Assembly (NCBI RefSeq): GCF_004006535.1
Contig: NZ_RLIH01000004.1
Coordinates: 62,001 to 126,000 of the forward strand
Source: Anaerosphaera multitolerans
GTDB lineage: Bacteria; Bacillota; Clostridia; Tissierellales; Peptoniphilaceae
Length of the DNA: 64,000 nt
Direction: 5' to 3'
The notes under the pieces are model-generated. The model saw only the letters and a list, made by a program, of their open reading frames with translations. It had not been told where the DNA came from and ran no database searches. The translations under genes were made by a program, and so were the position numbers. Shown here piece after piece: positions 42,172 to 50,588 of the stretch; the stretch's first letter is position 1; every line of letters begins with the position of its first letter.

Positions 42172-42678
42172 ATGGATAAAAAGAAAAAGTTAACATCGAT
42201 AATAGGTAATTTAGATATTATTGTAGCCAGTATAGTTTTAGTTGTACTTGTAGTGTTGACTTTTGCCGGAGTAATATGGAGGCGTGTGTTTAACGCCCCC
42301 TTTACTTGGCTTGAGGAAGTGCAATTAGCTTGTATGGTTTGGATAGTATTTGCAGCCGGTGGTGCGGCTTTTAGGACGGGGAATCACGTGGCAATTGAAA
42401 TGATAGTGGATTTAATGCCTAAGAAGATGCAAAAGGTAATGAATATTTTAATCTCAATAGTAGTAGTTTTAGTTATAGGATATTTATTTAAGAACAGTAT
42501 AGGTTTTATAGCTTTGTTTTTAAGAAGTGGTAGAAGTACTAGTATGTTAAAAATTCCTTACTGGCTTGTATATGGTATTGCACCTGTATCATATATATTA
42601 ATGATTATCAGCTATTTTTACAGTATAGCAGTAGGTGTTCAATCTGAGGCAAAGGAGGCTGCAAGTAGCGATGAGTGA
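42172..42678 (+). CDS. TRAP transporter small permease (DctQ)
   Basis: 168-residue four-helix DctQ subunit. Membrane segments lie at about residues 15-35, 55-72 (with the family FTWLEEVQLACMVW), 85-110 and 130-155. The LEEVQ motif is characteristic. It stabilises or links the large DctM permease to the binding protein. 15 bases after DctP, and overlaps DctM by 8 bases. Confidence 0.9.
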   Translation: MDKKKKLTSIIGNLDIIVASIVLVVLVVLTFAGVIWRRVFNAPFTWLEEVQLACMVWIVFAAGGAAFRTGNHVAIEMIVDLMPKKMQKVMNILISIVVVLVIGYLFKNSIGFIALFLRSGRSTSMLKIPYWLVYGIAPVSYILMIISYFYSIAVGVQSEAKEAASSDE

Positions 42679-43957
42679 TGTTTTAATTTTAGCAGCAATT
42701 GTAATGTTAGTATTATTATTTTTAAAAGTACCTGTATATATTGCAGTACTAGGCGGGTCGGCAGTTTACTTTGTATTAAACCCAACTGCAAACCCAATAA
42801 TATTTGCTCAACAGGCAATAACCGGCGTTGAAAAAATTTCTCTATTGGCAATACCTTTTTTTGTATGTGCAGGTATTTTTATGAACTACACAGGAGTAAC
42901 AAAGAGAATAATGGATTTTTGTGAAGTAATTACAGGAAGACTTCCAGGAGGTCTTGCACAGGTAAACGTTTTGTTATCTACTTTAATGGGTGGACTTTCA
43001 GGTTCAAATATTGCAGATGCGGCAATGCAATCTAAGATGTTAGTACCTGAAATGGTGAAAAAGGGTTTTTCACTTGAGTTTTCGTCTGTTGTAACAGCGG
43101 CTTCTTCAATGATAACTCCCTTAATTCCACCTGGAATAGCTATGATACTTTACGGATCAATTGCCAATGTGTCTATAGGTAAGCTATTTATTTCAGGATT
43201 TGGAGTTGGAGCTCTACTTTGTATTACAATGATGATATTAGTAGGCTATATTTCTATAAAAAGAGGCTATGGAAATATAACAGATGAAAAAGTAACGGCT
43301 AAGAGATTTTGGGAAGTATTTAAACCTGCTTTTTTACCTCTATGTCTTCCTATTATTATCATTGGTGGAATTAGAATAGGAATATTTACTGCAACAGAAG
43401 CTGGAGCAGCAGCTATAGTATATGCAGTTATGCTTGGAATTATATATAAAGAGATGAGAATAAAGGACGTTTTCCAAGGTTTAAAAGAAACTATTACTAC
43501 TACTTCATCAATTATGTTAATAGTTTCAGCTGCAAGTGTATTTTCATGGATATTGACAAAGGAAAAAATTCCACAACAGCTTGCCGGATATATTATGACT
43601 GTAATTACTAATAAATACGTATTTTTGCTTGTAATAAATATATTTTTACTAATAGTTGGTATGTTTATAGAGGGAAATGCTTCTATGATAGTATTAGTTC
43701 CATTACTAGCTCCAATAGCAGCTGAATATGGAATTAATGAAATTCAGTTTGCAATGGTATATATATTTAATAATGCAATAGGTGCACTTTCTCCTCCAAT
43801 GGGGACTCTTATGTTTGTAACTTGTAGTATTACTAAATGTAAAACTTGGCCTTTCATTAAGGAAGCAGTTCCGTTTTATATTTTATTAGTATTTAACTTG
43901 CTGTTACTTACCTATTTCCCTCCATTTACCACATTACTGGTAAATATATTCTATTAA
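42671..43957 (+). CDS. TRAP transporter large permease (DctM)
   Basis: 428-residue DctM/ion-transporter superfamily permease with about 12 membrane segments. Signatures: LLAIPFFVCAGIFMNYTGVTKRIMDF (about residues 57-82), LSTLMGGLSGSNIADAA, SVVTAASSMITPLIPPGIAMILYG and FNNAIGALSPPMGTLMFVT. The ATG at 42671 overlaps the end of DctQ; the AAAGGAGG that serves it lies 13 bases upstream, inside that gene. The longer frame from 42635 is not used. Together with DctP and DctQ it forms a complete secondary importer. Confidence 0.93.
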   Translation: MSDVLILAAIVMLVLLFLKVPVYIAVLGGSAVYFVLNPTANPIIFAQQAITGVEKISLLAIPFFVCAGIFMNYTGVTKRIMDFCEVITGRLPGGLAQVNVLLSTLMGGLSGSNIADAAMQSKMLVPEMVKKGFSLEFSSVVTAASSMITPLIPPGIAMILYGSIANVSIGKLFISGFGVGALLCITMMILVGYISIKRGYGNITDEKVTAKRFWEVFKPAFLPLCLPIIIIGGIRIGIFTATEAGAAAIVYAVMLGIIYKEMRIKDVFQGLKETITTTSSIMLIVSAASVFSWILTKEKIPQQLAGYIMTVITNKYVFLLVINIFLLIVGMFIEGNASMIVLVPLLAPIAAEYGINEIQFAMVYIFNNAIGALSPPMGTLMFVTCSITKCKTWPFIKEAVPFYILLVFNLLLLTYFPPFTTLLVNIFY

Positions 43958-43970
43958 GAAGGTGGAATTT

Positions 43971-45323
43971 ATGAGTAGTGAAAATTTAAAACGAGTTATT
44001 CAATTTGGAGAGGGAAATTTTTTAAGAGGTTTTGTAGACTATTTTTTCTTTAAATTAAAAGAACAGAATTTATTTAATGGAGATATAGTGGTAGTTCAAC
44101 CTATTGAAAAAGGGATGTGTAAAGTTTTAAAGGAGCAGGATTGTAAATATAATCTGTTTCTAAGGGGAATAGAAAATGGAGAAATAGTTGAAGAACACAG
44201 TAATATTGACATAATTTCCGATTGTATAAATCCCTATGAAGATTTTGAAAAATATTTAAGCTTGGCAAAAGATGAAAATTTCAGAGTAATAGTTTCCAAC
44301 ACCACTGAATCAGGCATTAAATTTGATGAAAAGGATGCACTTGAAGATAAACCTGCTAGAAGTTTTCCTGGAAAATTAACGCAGCTTCTTTATGAAAGGT
44401 TTAAAAACAATCTTGGAGGATTTATTATACTATCCTGTGAGTTAATTGATAATAATGGAAAAGAATTGGAAAAGTGCGTAGAAAAATATATTGAACTATG
44501 GAATCTGGGGGATAAGTTTAGAAAATGGATTCATGAAGAAAATAAATTTTGCTCGACTTTAGTTGATAGAATTGTAACAGGATATCCACAAAGTGAAATA
44601 GAGTTAAAAAAACTTGAAAATAAAATTGGCTATAAAGATCTTTGTTTAGATACAGCTGAAATTTTTCATCAATGGGTAATAGAGGGAGACTTTGAAGATG
44701 AACTTCCTTTTGTAAAGGCAGGATTTAATGTAATTTGGACAGATGATGTGGGCCCTTATAAGAAACGTAAAGTAAGAATTTTAAATGGAGCTCATACTTC
44801 CATGGTATTAGGAGCTAGACTTTATGGGCTTACAATAGTAAGAGAGTGTTTGGAAGATGAATTAATAAATGGTTTTATTAAAAAGTGTATTTTTGAAGAG
44901 ATAATTCCTACGCTTGGAAATAGTAATGAAGATATAAAATTTGGGAAAGCAGTAATGGAAAGATTTTCTAATCCCTTTATAGAACATCAACTATTATCAA
45001 TTGCATTAAATTCAGTTAGTAAATTTGACGTAAGAGTATTGCCTACAATTCTTGAATTTAAAGAAAAATTTGGGAATTATCCGGAAGCCTTGAGCTTTTC
45101 TCTTGCCTGTTTAATAAAGTTTTATAAAGGCGATGAGGCTAATGATTCAGAAGAAATTATAAGTTTTATAAGAGAAAATAATATTGAATCCATATTAAGC
45201 AACAGAGATTTTTGGCACGATGATATATCGGATTTAATTCCTCTAGTTCAAAAACACTACACTATGATTGAAGAAGAGGGAATGGGAGATAGTTTTAAAT
45301 ATATAGTGGGAAAAGGACAATGA
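43971..45323 (+). CDS. uxaB: Tagaturonate reductase (altronate oxidoreductase)
   Basis: 450-residue polyol-type mannitol-dehydrogenase family enzyme matching UxaB: IQFGEGNFLRGFVDYFF at the start (about residues 8-24), VVVQPIEKGMCK, VSNTTESGIKF, STLVDRIVTGYP and KRKVRILNGAHTSMVLGARLYG. It reduces D-tagaturonate to D-altronate with NADH. In the classical galacturonate pathway it follows uronate isomerase (UxaC), which is absent here. AAGGTGG precedes the ATG at 43971; the in-frame GTG at 43962 overlaps the site. uxaA follows after three bases. Confidence 0.92.
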   Translation: MSSENLKRVIQFGEGNFLRGFVDYFFFKLKEQNLFNGDIVVVQPIEKGMCKVLKEQDCKYNLFLRGIENGEIVEEHSNIDIISDCINPYEDFEKYLSLAKDENFRVIVSNTTESGIKFDEKDALEDKPARSFPGKLTQLLYERFKNNLGGFIILSCELIDNNGKELEKCVEKYIELWNLGDKFRKWIHEENKFCSTLVDRIVTGYPQSEIELKKLENKIGYKDLCLDTAEIFHQWVIEGDFEDELPFVKAGFNVIWTDDVGPYKKRKVRILNGAHTSMVLGARLYGLTIVRECLEDELINGFIKKCIFEEIIPTLGNSNEDIKFGKAVMERFSNPFIEHQLLSIALNSVSKFDVRVLPTILEFKEKFGNYPEALSFSLACLIKFYKGDEANDSEEIISFIRENNIESILSNRDFWHDDISDLIPLVQKHYTMIEEEGMGDSFKYIVGKGQ

Positions 45324-45326
45324 CTG

Positions 45327-46808
45327 ATGTTAGACTATATAAAAATTAATAAAAAAGATAATGTGGCAGTAGCATTGAAAAATTTAGGTGCTGGAGAAGA
45401 GATAGAACTTGAGGGCGCTTCATTTAATCTTAAAGAAGACATTCCTCAGGGGCATAAATTTGCTTTAGAGAGCATAAGTGCTAATCAAGAAATAATAAAA
45501 TATGGAATGGTAATTGGACTTTCACTTTCGAATATTGGAAGAGGTGATTGGGTCCATACTCATAATATCAAGACAAGTTTAGGAGATATATTAAATTATA
45601 AATATGAGCCTGAAGTAATTGAACTTAAAAAAATGGAACCTTCAACTTTTAATGGTTATAGAAGGAAGGATGGAAAAGTTGGAATTAGAAATGATATTTG
45701 GATTATTCCAACTGTTGGTTGTATAAATTCAATTTGCAATAAATTAGCAATGGATTTTAACAATGAGTACAGGGGTAGTGGTATTGAAACCATTACCTTC
45801 ACTCACCCTTATGGATGTTCGCAAATGGGTGATGATCAGGAAAATACAAGAAAAGCTTTAGCTGCTTTAATAAGTCATCCAAATGCCGGTGGAGTACTTG
45901 TGCTGGGGTTGGGATGTGAAAACAGCAGTATTGAAACCCTAAAAGAATATTTAAGGGATTATGATAAAGACAGAATAAAGTTTATTCAATGTCAAGATGA
46001 AGAGGATGAGTATTTAACTGCAAAAAGTGAACTTAAAGAGCTTTATAAACTTATTAAAAGTGACAAGAGAGAGACAATTGACAGTTCTGAATTAGTAGTA
46101 GGTTTAAAATGCGGAGGTTCAGACGGTTTAAGCGGAATTACTGCAAATCCTTTAGTAGGAGATTTTTCTGATATTTTAATAGCTAAGGGTGGAACTACCC
46201 TTTTAACAGAAGTTCCGGAAATGTTCGGAGCGGAAACAAGCCTTATGAATAGGGCAGAAAGCAAAGAAGTTTTTGAGAAAACAGTTAATTTGATTAACGA
46301 TTTTAAAATGTATTTTAAAAACCACAATCAAACTATTTATGAAAATCCTTCACCCGGAAATAAGGACGGAGGAATATCCACTTTAGAGGATAAATCTAAC
46401 GGATGTATTCAAAAGTCTGGAAGTGCAAAAATAGTAGATGTTTTAGCTTATGCAGAGCCCGTTAAGGTAAAGGGATTAAATTTGTTAAATGCACCTGGAA
46501 ATGATTTGGTATCTTCTACGGCATTAGCATTAAGCGGAGCTCACATAGTTTTATTTACTACTGGTCGTGGCACTCCTTTCTCATCACCGGTTCCTACAAT
46601 AAAAATATCTTCAAATACAGCGCTATATGAAAAAAAGAAAAAATGGATTGATTTTAATGCGGGACAAATTGTAGAAGACGTTAATAGAGAGGAATTAGCA
46701 TTGAAACTATTTGAATACGTTTTACAGGTAGCATCAGGAAAGAAAATAAATTCAGAGGGAAACTTAAATCAGGATTGGGCAATTTTTAAACAGGGAGTAA
46801 CTCTTTAG
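45327..46808 (+). CDS. uxaA: Altronate dehydratase
   Basis: 493-residue UxaA, complete with the N-terminal SAF domain (about residues 1-95) and the C-terminal iron-dependent dehydratase domain. Motifs: YRRKDGKVGIRNDIWIIPTVGCINS, THPYGCSQMGDD, VLGLGCENSSIE, GLKCGGSDGLSGITANPLVGD and FTTGRGTPFSSPVPTIKIS. It dehydrates D-altronate to 2-keto-3-deoxygluconate, which kdgK and eda in this operon then process. AAAGGA lies ten bases before the ATG. Last gene of the operon, followed by a terminator. Confidence 0.94.
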   Translation: MLDYIKINKKDNVAVALKNLGAGEEIELEGASFNLKEDIPQGHKFALESISANQEIIKYGMVIGLSLSNIGRGDWVHTHNIKTSLGDILNYKYEPEVIELKKMEPSTFNGYRRKDGKVGIRNDIWIIPTVGCINSICNKLAMDFNNEYRGSGIETITFTHPYGCSQMGDDQENTRKALAALISHPNAGGVLVLGLGCENSSIETLKEYLRDYDKDRIKFIQCQDEEDEYLTAKSELKELYKLIKSDKRETIDSSELVVGLKCGGSDGLSGITANPLVGDFSDILIAKGGTTLLTEVPEMFGAETSLMNRAESKEVFEKTVNLINDFKMYFKNHNQTIYENPSPGNKDGGISTLEDKSNGCIQKSGSAKIVDVLAYAEPVKVKGLNLLNAPGNDLVSSTALALSGAHIVLFTTGRGTPFSSPVPTIKISSNTALYEKKKKWIDFNAGQIVEDVNREELALKLFEYVLQVASGKKINSEGNLNQDWAIFKQGVTL

Positions 46809-46836
46809 AAAATTCTAATTTAAATAAATTCATAAT

Positions 46837-46876
46837 AAACACCTTTTATTTACAATAGTGAGTAAAGGGTGTTTTT
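46837..46876 (+). terminator. Terminator of the sugar-acid operon
   Basis: AAACACC and GGTGTTT pair, extended by T/A pairs, followed by a T run at 46872-46876. Confidence 0.8.
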
Positions 46877-47119
46877 AATTGGAAAAGTATCTAAATGACC
46901 TCTTTAAACCTATGTAAAGCAAATTTTACCCTATTTTACAAGTTTGTGTAAATGTGATAGATAGTTAAGTTTAATAAGGTGATTTGTAAATCGGAATTTA
47001 CTTTACTTGAAACTTTGTAGGGAGATTTTTACAGAAATGGCTTAATATAAAGTGTTGTAGGTGAATTTTTAAAAGGATTTTTTGCTGTTTAAAGTGAGGT
47101 TCTTAGAAGGGCGTAAGCC
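46877..47119 (+). other. Non-coding region rich in TGTAAA/TTTACA words
   Basis: No gene is visible. Words of the form GTAAA and TTTAC recur many times (for example around 46914-46920, 46932-46953 and 46986-47010), including TGTAAA-N6-TTTACT near 46987. Such words resemble the variable-spacing CcpA sites described for clostridia. Otherwise featureless AT-rich DNA. Confidence 0.4.
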
Positions 47120-47182
47120 TTGAAATTAAAGGCTTTTGTTATATACTAAGTAATGTAAACAGCTTGTAGTAAGTTGTTTACA
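47120..47182 (+). promoter_or_regulatory. cstA1 promoter with overlapping inverted repeat
   Basis: TTGAAA (47120-47125), 16-base spacer, TATACT (47142-47147). TGTAAACA (47154-47161) and TGTTTACA (47175-47182) form an exact inverted repeat at the expected start site. The arms fit the TGTAA-N-TTACA pattern of clostridial CcpA sites, so catabolite repression is plausible. Confidence 0.6.
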
Positions 47183-47223
47183 AGGACTTATTTAATTATT
47201 AGCTTTTAAGAAAGGAGAGCAAG

Positions 47224-48708
47224 ATGATATTATTTATTATTGGACTTTTTATTTTAATAGTTGGAGGCTATTTTTATGGGAAGTTCTGTGAAAAGGTTTT
47301 CGGACCTGACGACAGAGAAACGCCTGCAGTAAAACTTCATGACGGCGTTGACTATGTGGTTATGAAGGACTGGAAGAATAAATTAATTGAGTTGTTAAAT
47401 ATAGCGGGAACCGGACCTATTTTAGGACCTATCCAAGGAATTTTATTTGGGCCTATTGCTTTTTTAACGATTCCAATAGGATGTGTACTTGCAGGTTCAC
47501 TTCATGATTATTTTGTGGGAATGATCTCTATGAGAAATGATGGAGCTCAAGTTCCAAAACTTGTATCCAAGTACATGGGTAATGGTATGAATAAAGTCTA
47601 CAGTGTTATAATTTGGATTTTAATGCTGTTAACCGGTGTTGTGTTTATTTATACTCCTGGGGATTTAATTGTAAATGATATTTTGGGAATGGATGTTAAC
47701 TCCAGTATAATTTGGATTGTATATGCAATAATTTTAATATATTACGTAGTATCTACAATCTTTCCAATAGACCAAATTATAGGTAGAATTTATCCTGCCT
47801 TTGGAGCAGTTTTAATAATCTCCGCAATAGGAGTGTTTATAGGAATATTAAGAGATGGTGGAGCAAATCTATACAACATTACAAATACAGGACTTTTATT
47901 TTCCACTCATCCTGAGGGACAAAGGTTTATACCTGTGTTCTTTATAACAGTTGCCTGCGGTATAATGTCGGGTTTCCACGGTTCACAAGCTACATTGATT
48001 TCAAGAACAGTGGAAAAAGAAAACCAAGGTAGAGGAGTTTTCTACAATATGATGTTGGCAGAAGGCTTTATAGCTATGATTTGGGCAGCAGGTGCAATGA
48101 TTTTATTTAACAGAGGTACTGATGTTTCAACAGGAGCAACTGCAATGGTTGGAATAATTTCAAGAGAGTTTATGGGAACTGTAGGCGGATTATTTGCCAT
48201 AGCAGGTGTAATAGTACTTCCAATAACTTCAGGAGATACAGCTTTTAGGGCTTTAAGACTTATGATTGCAGAACAGTTTAACATAGATCAAAAAAGTCCT
48301 CAAAAGAGAGTTACACTTTCTTTAGTAATATTTATTCCTGCACTGGTGATATTATTCTTTGCAAAGAGCAATGCAAACGGATTTAATTTATTGTGGAGAT
48401 ACTTCGGCTTTACAAATCAATTAGTTGCAGTATTTGCTTTGGCAATGATAACAGTTTATTTGAAAACTCACAATAAGTTGTACTGGATATCTTTAATTCC
48501 GGCGCTGTTCTACACCTTTATAGTAAGTTCTTATATATTCCATGCGCCAATAGGCTTTGGATTAGAGGCCAGATTTGGATTGGATCCTTTAAGTTATACA
48601 ATTTCCTATCCATTGGCAGCAGTATGTGTGGTGTTATTCTATCTGTTAATAAATAAAATAGCAAAAAACAGACAGGAAAGTATTTTAGTAGCCGATAAAT
48701 TAAAATAA
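47224..48708 (+). CDS. cstA: Carbon starvation protein CstA, copy 1
   Basis: 494-residue CstA-family transporter with about 13 membrane segments; E. coli CstA/BtsT take up peptides and pyruvate. The family's short Bacillota form is about this length, without the long C-terminal extension of E. coli CstA (701). Signatures: YFYGKFCEKVFGPDDRETPA (about residues 17-36), NIAGTGPILGPIQG, GSLHDYFVGMISMRN and SGFHGSQATLISRTVEKE. AAAGGAG precedes the ATG. By my count it differs from copy 2 at about 29 positions in 494. Likely importing pyruvate or peptides; which one is unknown. Confidence 0.9.
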   Translation: MILFIIGLFILIVGGYFYGKFCEKVFGPDDRETPAVKLHDGVDYVVMKDWKNKLIELLNIAGTGPILGPIQGILFGPIAFLTIPIGCVLAGSLHDYFVGMISMRNDGAQVPKLVSKYMGNGMNKVYSVIIWILMLLTGVVFIYTPGDLIVNDILGMDVNSSIIWIVYAIILIYYVVSTIFPIDQIIGRIYPAFGAVLIISAIGVFIGILRDGGANLYNITNTGLLFSTHPEGQRFIPVFFITVACGIMSGFHGSQATLISRTVEKENQGRGVFYNMMLAEGFIAMIWAAGAMILFNRGTDVSTGATAMVGIISREFMGTVGGLFAIAGVIVLPITSGDTAFRALRLMIAEQFNIDQKSPQKRVTLSLVIFIPALVILFFAKSNANGFNLLWRYFGFTNQLVAVFALAMITVYLKTHNKLYWISLIPALFYTFIVSSYIFHAPIGFGLEARFGLDPLSYTISYPLAAVCVVLFYLLINKIAKNRQESILVADKLK

Positions 48709-48726
48709 TTAAATAAGTATTTAAAA

Positions 48727-48778
48727 GCATTTACTATTGATATTAGATAAAAATAATTTCAATAGTAGGTGTTTTTTT
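48727..48778 (+). terminator. Terminator after cstA1
   Basis: ACTATTGA and TCAATAGT pair in a longer stem (GCATTT with AGGTGT, some G-T) around a 19-base loop, followed by seven T. Confidence 0.7.
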
Positions 48779-48868
48779 ATTGCAACTTAAATAAAAATAT
48801 TTTATTATAATTATGACAAATTATTTTATTGTAATAGTGTATTAAATTTATAACGTGAAATCGATTTC

Positions 48869-48933
48869 TTGAAATATTTTTCAAAAGTTGTATACTATTA
48901 ACTGTAGGTTATTAATAAATAATCTATAGTTAA
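48869..48933 (+). promoter_or_regulatory. cstA2 promoter with 16-bp palindrome at the start site
   Basis: TTGAAA (48869-48874), 16-base spacer, TATACT (48891-48896), the same layout as cstA1. TTAACTGTAGGTTATT (48898-48913) pairs over 16 bp (two G-T) with AATAATCTATAGTTAA (48918-48933). It could be an operator or a 5' stabilising hairpin. The TGTAAACA palindrome of cstA1 is not here. Confidence 0.6.
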
Positions 48934-48971
48934 TAAATAATATTAACTAAATAAAATAAGGAGGAAAGAAA

Positions 48972-50453
48972 ATGTTACTATTTATTATCGGACTTTTCAT
49001 TCTAGTAGTTGGGGGCTATTTTTATGGAAAGTTCTGCGAAAAGGTTTTTGGACCTGACGACAGAGAAACGCCTGCAGTAAAACTTCACGACGGCGTTGAC
49101 TATGTAGTTATGAAGGACTGGAAAAACAAATTAATTGAATTGTTAAATATAGCGGGAACCGGACCTATCTTAGGACCTATCCAAGGAATTTTATTCGGAC
49201 CTATTGCTTTTTTAACAATTCCAATAGGATGTGTACTTGCAGGTTCACTTCATGATTATTTTGTGGGAATGATCTCTATGAGAAATGACGGGGCTCAAGT
49301 TCCAAAACTTGTATCTAAGTATATGGGCAATGGTATGAATAAAATCTATAATATAATAATTTGGATTTTAATGCTGTTAACCGGTGTTGTGTTTATTTAT
49401 ACTCCTGGGGATTTAATTGTAAATGATATTTTGGGAATGGATATTAACTCCAATGTAATTTGGATTGTATATGCAATAATTTTATTTTACTATATAATCT
49501 CTACAATTTTCCCAATAGACCAAATTATAGGTAGAATTTATCCTATATTTGGAGCAGTTTTAATAATCTCTGCAATAGGAGTGTTTATAGGAATATTAAG
49601 AGATGGTGGAGCAAATCTATACAATATTACAAATACAGGACTTTTATTCTCCGCTCATCCTGACGGTCAGAAATTTATACCTGTGTTCTTTATAACAGTT
49701 GCCTGCGGTATAATGTCGGGATTCCACGGTTCACAAGCTACATTGATTTCAAGAACAGTGGAAAAAGAAAACCAAGGTAGAGGAGTTTTCTACAATATGA
49801 TGTTGGCAGAAGGCTTTATAGCTATGGTTTGGGCAGCAGGTGCAATGATTTTATTTAACAGAGGTACAGACATATCAACAGGAGCAACTGCAATGGTTGG
49901 AATAATTTCAAGAGAGTTTATGGGAACTGTAGGCGGATTATTTGCCATAGCAGGTGTAATAGTACTTCCAATAACTTCAGGAGATACAGCTTTTAGAGCT
50001 TTAAGACTTATGATTGCAGAACAGTTTAACATAGATCAAAAAAGTCCTCAAAAGAGAGTGGGATTATCTTTAGTAATATTTATTCCTGCGCTAGTGATAT
50101 TATTTTTTGCAAAGAGCAATGCAAACGGATTTAATTTATTGTGGAGATACTTCGGATTTACAAATCAGTTAGTTGCAGTATTTGCTTTGGCAATGATAAC
50201 AGTTTATTTGAAAACTCATAATAAGTTGTATTGGATATCTTTAATTCCGGCGCTGTTCTACACCTTTATAGTAAGTTCTTATATATTCCATGCGCCAATA
50301 GGCTTTGGATTAGAGGCTAGATTTGGATTGGATCCTTTAAGCTATACAATTTCCTATCCATTGGGAGCAGTATGTGTGGTGTTATTCTATGTATTGATAA
50401 ACAAAATTGCCGGAAGCAGAAAGAATACCATACTTGAAGCAGATAGAATTTAA
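48972..50453 (+). CDS. Carbon starvation protein CstA, copy 2
   Basis: 493-residue near-duplicate of the CstA at 47224-48708, in tandem and the same orientation. The protein differs mainly by conservative Ile/Val/Leu swaps and in the last 30 residues; long DNA stretches are identical. This indicates a recent duplication or gene conversion. All CstA motifs are intact (GDDRETPAVKL-type start, GTGPILGPIQG, GFHGSQATLISRTV), so it should be active. AAGGAGG precedes the ATG. The upstream region differs completely from copy 1, so the copies may be expressed under different conditions. Confidence 0.9.
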   Translation: MLLFIIGLFILVVGGYFYGKFCEKVFGPDDRETPAVKLHDGVDYVVMKDWKNKLIELLNIAGTGPILGPIQGILFGPIAFLTIPIGCVLAGSLHDYFVGMISMRNDGAQVPKLVSKYMGNGMNKIYNIIIWILMLLTGVVFIYTPGDLIVNDILGMDINSNVIWIVYAIILFYYIISTIFPIDQIIGRIYPIFGAVLIISAIGVFIGILRDGGANLYNITNTGLLFSAHPDGQKFIPVFFITVACGIMSGFHGSQATLISRTVEKENQGRGVFYNMMLAEGFIAMVWAAGAMILFNRGTDISTGATAMVGIISREFMGTVGGLFAIAGVIVLPITSGDTAFRALRLMIAEQFNIDQKSPQKRVGLSLVIFIPALVILFFAKSNANGFNLLWRYFGFTNQLVAVFALAMITVYLKTHNKLYWISLIPALFYTFIVSSYIFHAPIGFGLEARFGLDPLSYTISYPLGAVCVVLFYVLINKIAGSRKNTILEADRI

Positions 50454-50470
50454 TAAGATAAGGTAATTAA

Positions 50471-50507
50471 AGTAAAGGGGTGTAATATTACATCTCTTTA
50501 CTTTTTA
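50471..50507 (+). terminator. Terminator after cstA2
   Basis: AGTAAAGGGGTGTAA pairs with TTACATCTCTTTACT (two G-T) and is followed by a T run. Confidence 0.88.
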
Positions 50508-50530
50508 TTTGTAGTTTTGTGTAGTTTTTC

Positions 50531-50559
50531 TTTAAAGAAGAATTTAAATGCGATATAAT
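50531..50559 (+). promoter_or_regulatory. Promoter of the Fe-alcohol dehydrogenase gene
   Basis: TTTAAA, 17-base spacer, TATAAT at 50554-50559, 30 bases before the ATG. Confidence 0.55.
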
Positions 50560-50588
50560 ATAGGAGTACATAACATAAGGAGGAGCCT

